Source: Chiua virens | Taxonomy: Eukaryota; Basidiomycota; Agaricomycetes; Boletales; Boletaceae | DNA: 64,000 bases | Direction of reading: 5' to 3' | NCBI GenBank assembly: GCA_019787685.1 | Contig: JAHNUO010000008.1 | Coordinates: 1,922,001 to 1,986,000 of the forward strand | Shown here: piece by piece, positions 59,301-64,000 of the stretch | Numbering within the stretch: position 1 is the stretch's first letter | How the letters are laid out: every line of letters starts with the position of its first letter | Position numbers and translations under genes: made by a program | Notes under the pieces: generated by a model | What the model was told of the DNA's origin: nothing | The model's input: the letters and a program-made list of their open reading frames with translations, nothing else | The model's database searches: none

Positions 59301-60434
59301 ATTAGTGACGACGAGTCCGAGGAGTGTTTCAACTCATCTAACTCGGATTTTAGCGCCGAGTAGCTGTGAAGGTGTTCGGTGAGAAACAGTCGGGAAACAA
59401 CAACAACCGCGATTTCACACTTTTTGGAAGCTCTACCCAGTGCATCACGATTTTTCTCCATTGTCTGCTTATGCGCATTTTCTATCCGAACAAAATTCTT
59501 CGATAGAGTCGCATATTGTTCATTCTTGACCACTAGTCGTGATTCTAAATCTGCTATATACTCGCGCTGCACGTAGGAAAGTACAATGAACATTTTGAGA
59601 TCGGCAAGTGCGAAGGCGTACCTGTTCGGCCTCTCTTTTCTCTAATGCGTGAAACTTGCCCGCCAGCATAAGTCCGAATTCACCCATGGGAAGGTTCAGG
59701 TCAACTTCTGGGGTTTCCACCTTGATGGATTTCTTGGGATAATCTCCTGCAGATGGAACGGGCGACGTAAATGCGCGTGCATTAAAACCAGTTTCTCCTA
59801 ATATGTATTCAAAACCATCACAGCGATATATACGATGGAGTTCACGCGCATATACGCACCTGCCACTGGCAGTGTTGGATCATCCCAGGTCTCGATGCTC
59901 CCTGATGAGCGAATTCTATGAACGAGACGAAACAGAGAGACGAGTACTTACTCCTGCAGGGATATAAAACTTGGAGTCTATGGTTTTCTGGAGGAGAGTG
60001 CGGGTAGGTTGACCTCGCTTGAACGCGCGGCTCGACAAGGCGCGATGAGAGCGACTGGGTGAAGCTGCTGTCCAATCCTGTTTTCGAAGTATTAAATTTG
60101 AATTGATGTTGGTGCTTTGTGTCACATCAAGGCCTGATCTCTTGAGTGGGTTATTGAAAGAGGCGCTTGCTTGGTAGGTGTCCTTCTTTTGGGAGCCTGC
60201 AGGAGGTCGCAAACTTGTAAGGGAACATGATGGTCGATACTTGCGGTAGTATTGGCCCCAACGTTGATCGTAGAGCGGAGCGTCTATTCGTGTACTGATA
60301 GGGGATCTTTGATGGCTGTATGTAAGCAAGAGAGGACGCTCGTCACGCTCGCGGAACGGTGCGCGTCGTAGGCACGTGACCACACGTGACACTGTCCTTA
60401 GTGCATGAATGCGAAGACAGGGACCTAGTAGCAA
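56333..60434 (-). CDS. Long coiled-coil protein, multi-exon
   Basis: The minus strand carries a series of exons that are nearly all heptad-type coiled coil: FGLMLAGKFHALEKREAEQ, YIADLESRLVVKNEQYATLS, LADLLRDKLHTMGSDLAEAR and TRVVELEESTREERNRSDST. Downstream are ELARKDNDIEELTKRLAAAE, VRVAELEATEKRLVDRAI and HDARIAQLEDALARRIYEA. The N-terminal region (59950-60434) is basic and Ser/Thr-rich; the C-terminal exon (about 56660-57005) is Ser-rich and polar, probably joined at GCA/GTTCGT with ACATGC, and may end GTGNKKKTTRRR at 56333. Such layout suits a cytoskeletal, spindle-pole or vesicle tether protein, but no family motif decides it. The neighbouring gene on its right lies on the same strand. Several exon joints and the start are not fixed, so the limits are approximate. 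Confidence 0.6.
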
Positions 60435-60541
60435 CTCGGAAATACTGGCTACTCGTGAACTTAAACATCAAATAATATATTTGAGACATGGATACATCGA
60501 TTTGTCGGTGCTCATTGCCTGTCTCCACTTCCTACCCGTAC

Positions 60542-61231
60542 CTATCCTACTACCCCTCCAAGTTTCATCGTGCGGATGGGCTGAGCAGGGAGATGGGTGG
60601 ATACGGCCCTAACAACATCCGAAGCAACGGGAGGACGCGGCCGACTACCGTCGAAGCGGGAATAAGCGGGGGGTGGCCCTGTTTCTTCCAAGACATCGAT
60701 GCCTAAGCTGGCGATGGGTGCATTGGGCTCCGCTGAGAGGGCTCTCCCGAAAGAGTCCCGGAGGATGGGATTCCCGTCAGTGAGGGTGCGTTGATGAGGG
60801 GATCGTGACGGCCTGACGGAAAAATATTCCTTTCGCAGTAGCCGTCGTCGAGGACATGACAGATGTGCGTTCAGTGGGTTCCACGCGGTCTGTTTGAGCA
60901 GCAGGAGGTTGGGTGTCTCCTGGGGAGTATGAAGGGGGGTCAGGGAAGGTAGATGGAGTACCCAGATATGACGGAGAGTATAGCACTTCCATGATGCTAT
61001 CTGTGGAAGGCAACGAACGACGGACGTGTCTGCGTGGGCGAGATCTTGGGGTGGGTGCGTATATGGTTGCTTCTGTACCAGCGTCCTGTTGAGTGTGAGA
61101 CGAGGACCAAGAATGAATCTAATACATACCGAGCGTCTGGTGCAGAGGATACACGTGCAATCTGGATGGAGGCTGTCTCTGCCATCGTGACCGCCAAATG
61201 CTGCTCTGCCATCGGACTGTCCATCCTGCAA
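60542..61231 (-). CDS. Small Pro/Ser-rich protein with PPxY-type motifs
   Basis: The first exon starts at 61231 or 61224 and ends at a GTATGT donor near 61130. A following stretch encodes RSRPRRHVRRSLPSTDSIME, then YLGTPSTFPDPPSYSPGDTQ. The final part reads NPILRDSFGRALSAEPNAPI and DVLEETGPPPAYSRFDGSRP, ending VGG-rich at 60542. Two PPxY motifs (PPSY, PPAY) suggest docking to a WW-domain ubiquitin ligase such as the Rsp5 group. No membrane segment or enzyme domain. The parts lie in different frames, and I could not fix the joints near 61080 and 60780, so either introns were missed or the frame is broken. Confidence 0.45.
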   Translation of the reverse strand: MQDGQSDGRAAFGGHDGRDSLHPDCTCILCTRRSVCIRFILGPRLTLNRTLVQKQPYTHPPQDLAHADTSVVRCLPQIASWKCYTLRHIWVLHLPSLTPLHTPQETPNLLLLKQTAWNPLNAHLSCPRRRLLRKEYFSVRPSRSPHQRTLTDGNPILRDSFGRALSAEPNAPIASLGIDVLEETGPPPAYSRFDGSRPRPPVASDVVRAVSTHLPAQPIRTMKLGGVVG

Positions 61232-61794
61232 CAGTGTCTGATGGTCAGCCTAGATCAGAAGGGGTCAAACCACGGGCACAACTAATATATCAGTATGAGA
61301 CTCAGACCGAAATAAAACTGGCCGTTACCTGTACCCGTCGCGAGGAACGATACGAGAAAGGATTTGTAGACCGAATGTCATTGACGACTCTCAAGGGACC
61401 GGCGGTCTCTGGTGGGTGATTAGCATCGCGAGGACCAGGAAAGAACTGAAGATAAATGGTATATGGAATGAGATGACCGGCACCGGTGAACACATGAGCC
61501 TAACATGAAGAGCTGAAAACTGAAAATGGTCCAGGAACTCGGAAGATCTAGAAAGATGACCTTGAAGTTTTCGGAAGTCGTCGGAAAGTGCAGTGGCGAT
61601 GAATTACAACCAACGACTCCGGAACCAACTGACGGAGAGGAGTCAGTTATATACATAACTCTACAGCTACTGTTACAGAAAGGTTTGGACTACTATATGA
61701 CTTCATTAGAATTGGCGACCGAAACACGAGCCCATATCCAAAGCATTAAACCACCAAGCACCGCTTTTCTCCTGCGCAACTCTTGTCTTGAATC
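61232..61794. other. Spacer between the PPxY protein and the questin oxidase-like gene
   Basis: No supported gene. A plus-strand frame at 61526-61861 lies mostly opposite non-coding DNA and overlaps the end of the questin oxidase-like gene. Confidence 0.35.
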
Positions 61795-63604
61795 TCAGTT
61801 GTCCCAAGCGTCATCCCACCCAAGCCCCGAAAAATCCCACTTGCCAGGGTCATCTCCATGAGAAACCCAGCCAAGCGTTTCCATCACAACACCGGCTGCC
61901 CGTACAAACAGCGTACCATCCAACTCGGAGCTTCCAGGCAGCGTTTCCTTCTGGTGATCCTCGTCGATGAAACATCCGGGAACATCGCGTGGTTGCTTGT
62001 GTCCGTAATGCTGCGCAGCGTAGTACGATGCCCGGACAGCCTTCACAGTGTGAGCATCCGGCGCGTGAATAACGGATGCACAGATGTTTAGCCATGGGTT
62101 ATATGTTTCGCTCGGGTCCCCAACAGTGCCTGCATTTGGTCTGCGCGTCATTGTCTGTCCGGGAGGACGTGGAGCGGCAGTATATGACATTACGAGTTTG
62201 GCATCAATCCTTGGGCGACCGCGGGCGAGTACAAACATCATCGTCACAGGAAGAAATGCCTTGAGCAATTTGACCTTGGAAGCTCCGGAGAGAACTTTTA
62301 ACAAGGACGGAAGGAAGAGCGTCGCGTTCAGCGCGTGCATGAGCACAAAGTCCAAGCGCGGCTTTTGACCTCGCTTGCTTGTGCCACAGAGGAAAAGAGT
62401 GTTCGCCCAAAATAGTTCCTCAACTTTCAAATCGATGTTGGACTCGGATGCTTGGCCCTCCGACGATACAACCCCACCAGGTGGCACATAATTGCTTTAT
62501 GGCTTCTGGACGACCATCCTTCAGTGTGTCCGCTCGATACTGGGCAATGGACAGGGTCATAGGCCACAGGCTTGAGAGCGTCGGAGTCGTAGAGTTCGCG
62601 TAGGATATGAAGAAGAGGCTTTCCGTTCCTGCTTTCATCCCCAATAGTCGTCATTGATGCGCTGATCTCCACTATACCAGGTGCCGTAGAATCCAGTAGA
62701 TCGGCAACCAACGGGGCATGCACCGCAGCTTGGGCGAGCCCTGGAGCATGAATCGATGAGACTCGACTGCATTCTATGGAGTTCGCACGGACCTTGCGCC
62801 ACCATTGCATCGCTCCCAAACTCGACGCCATACTATGTTCCAGTTACGTCAGAAGAAGGGTCCACCCGCCGACTGGCACACTGGCAGACTACCCCTGTTG
62901 AATGAACGGATGATACCTGGTAACAGTTGTGGGAAGTGAGCAGTCACGAAGATCATTGGCACCAAAGGAGGCTACTCACAACCCACTCATAAATCTGCCA
63001 GCATTTGAGTTCCCTCGGCGTGACGACAGGGCTGAATACATATTTCTCAATCGTTTCCGACATTCCACGCTCTTTGATCTGTTCCGTGAAGAAAACCAAG
63101 AATGCATGGTAGTACCTGGTCGCATGGATCATTACTGAATCTGGTCAATGCGCCCCTGTGATATATATGCTTACTTTGCCTGTCCGAGTACTTCATAAAG
63201 TTATCAGGGGTCACCTTCACGTGCTCTAGTTCGGGCTGATCATCGATGGTTTCTGAATACACGTTCTGCAACGTATATAGCTTGAAGAAGAGCTGCAGGG
63301 GCGCTCAAGTCGTATGCTGCGAGCAAGCTATAGGACTTGTATGAGCTAGCTTATAGTTTCGACTGGACATTTTCGCTTACTGATGGCTCAAATGGTTGTG
63401 AAAACCTTGCTCGTTGAAGAAGCAGTGGTGAATTTCTCGGTCTCGTTCGAGCAGAGATTCTGCAACTGCTTGGGCCTGAGGGTCGCGCCCGGGAACGTTG
63501 ACGACGCCTGGGTTTATGGTTGCAGGTAATCCGAGCACCATGGTGTTTGGCGGAGCTAAGAGTTGAAAACCCCTGAGGACTATAGTAAAGCGTATCCAAG
63601 TCAA
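61795..63604 (-). CDS. Questin oxidase-like protein (DUF4243)
   Basis: The N-terminal exon (63377-63604) encodes FQLLAPPNTMVLGLPATINP and HHCFFNEQGFHNHLSHQ, a hallmark of the questin oxidase family. Later exons give ELEHVKVTPDNFMKYSD, YHAFLVFFTEQIKERGMSET and VFSPVVTPRELKCWQIYEWV (62985-63115). Then come MASSLGAMQWWRK..AVHAPLVADLLDST (62560-62831) and LFWANTLFLCGTSKRGQKPR to LARGRPRIDAKLVMSY, ending FSGLGWDDAWDN at 61795. The family namesake performs a ring-opening oxidation of an anthraquinone in ascomycete polyketide pathways and uses NADPH; basidiomycete members have no proven substrate. No polyketide synthase is nearby. Some introns, notably after LSHQ, could not be joined in phase, so the model is approximate. 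Alternative: a related DUF4243 protein with another role. Confidence 0.78.
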
Positions 63605-64000
63605 CCACCAAATGAGGCATACTACGATAACCGACTACGAAATATTAGGTATGAAAATGAGATCGAAAAACCTATTACTACCGTACCAGGGAATAGTGCA
63701 TAGGTTGGATAGACATGCTAAGCAAGAAAAGGACATACTTCTTGCTCGGCATCCACAGCCCCTAACAGCGATGAAGCCAACGAATCGTATCTCAGGCGCA
63801 GGTCATGCCCATGACGCTGTCTGGACAATCATATAGGGTAGCTCCATAGGGATTAACGGAGATGTCCACCAGGGATGGCGCCATGATCCTCACTGGCGCC
63901 CTCAGATTGTCGACCATCACGACGGCGAAACCACTTGGTAAAGGAGCTCATGGGTAAGTTTCATGTCGTTGAAATGCGGAATACTCACGCTTCTACATAT
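63605..64000. other. Right edge, no gene recognised
   Basis: The last 400 bases show no similarity I recognise. They may hold the promoter and possibly an extra 5' exon of the minus-strand questin oxidase-like gene. Confidence 0.35.

Noticed and set aside
1..64000. CRISPR array, bacterial operon or integrated virus
   Set aside because: No regularly spaced repeats, no Shine-Dalgarno-led gene strings and no viral capsid or polymerase motifs were seen.

Overview
This window looks like nuclear DNA from a basidiomycete, most likely an agaricomycete. The genes are cut by many short introns of about 50-60 bases with GT..AG borders. The window carries a Plavaka-type transposase, a DUF6698-type protein, a multicopper laccase and a Zn2Cys6 regulator of a kind common in Agaricomycetes. 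Relation to Rhizoctonia/Ceratobasidium is a guess from general character, not something the sequence proves. No bacterial operons, rRNA or CRISPR arrays were seen. Exon models were built by hand from splice signals and reading phase.

The left part (1-40 kb) is mixed and gene-poor. It starts with the 5' part of a Plavaka transposase gene running off the left edge, followed by an STI1-like co-chaperone remnant broken by a stop codon. Next come several unrecognised genes, including two inverted paralogous fragments (6.5 and 13.6 kb) and an F-box/LRR gene. An 8-exon DUF6698 gene (14.1-15.7 kb), a dienelactone hydrolase family gene (17.5-18.6 kb), a mitochondrial-type J-domain gene (21.7-22.6 kb), a frameshifted F-box gene (22.8-23.9 kb), a cytidine deaminase (25.4-26.2 kb), a single-pass membrane protein (29.2-30.1 kb) and a MEF2/RLM1-type MADS-box regulator (34.7-36.6 kb) follow. 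Long stretches at 18.6-21, 26.2-29.2, 30.2-34.7 and 36.6-40.9 kb hold no gene I can support. Two octamers, TCCGAGTC and TGCCAGTG, are strongly over-represented in this part.

The right part (41-63.6 kb) is gene-dense: laccase, a 13-exon Zn2Cys6 regulator convergent to it, a protein with two CxxC...HxxxC modules, a glycolipid transfer protein, a second protein with four such modules, a long coiled-coil protein, a small PPxY protein and a questin oxidase-like (DUF4243) gene. The octamers are nearly absent here.

No metabolic cluster is evident; most genes look like independent units. The most novel item is the CxxC...HxxxC module, present six times in two genes that flank the glycolipid transfer protein gene. 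Several genes show single-base frame breaks beside otherwise clean splice structure, so sequence error and real decay both have to be considered.
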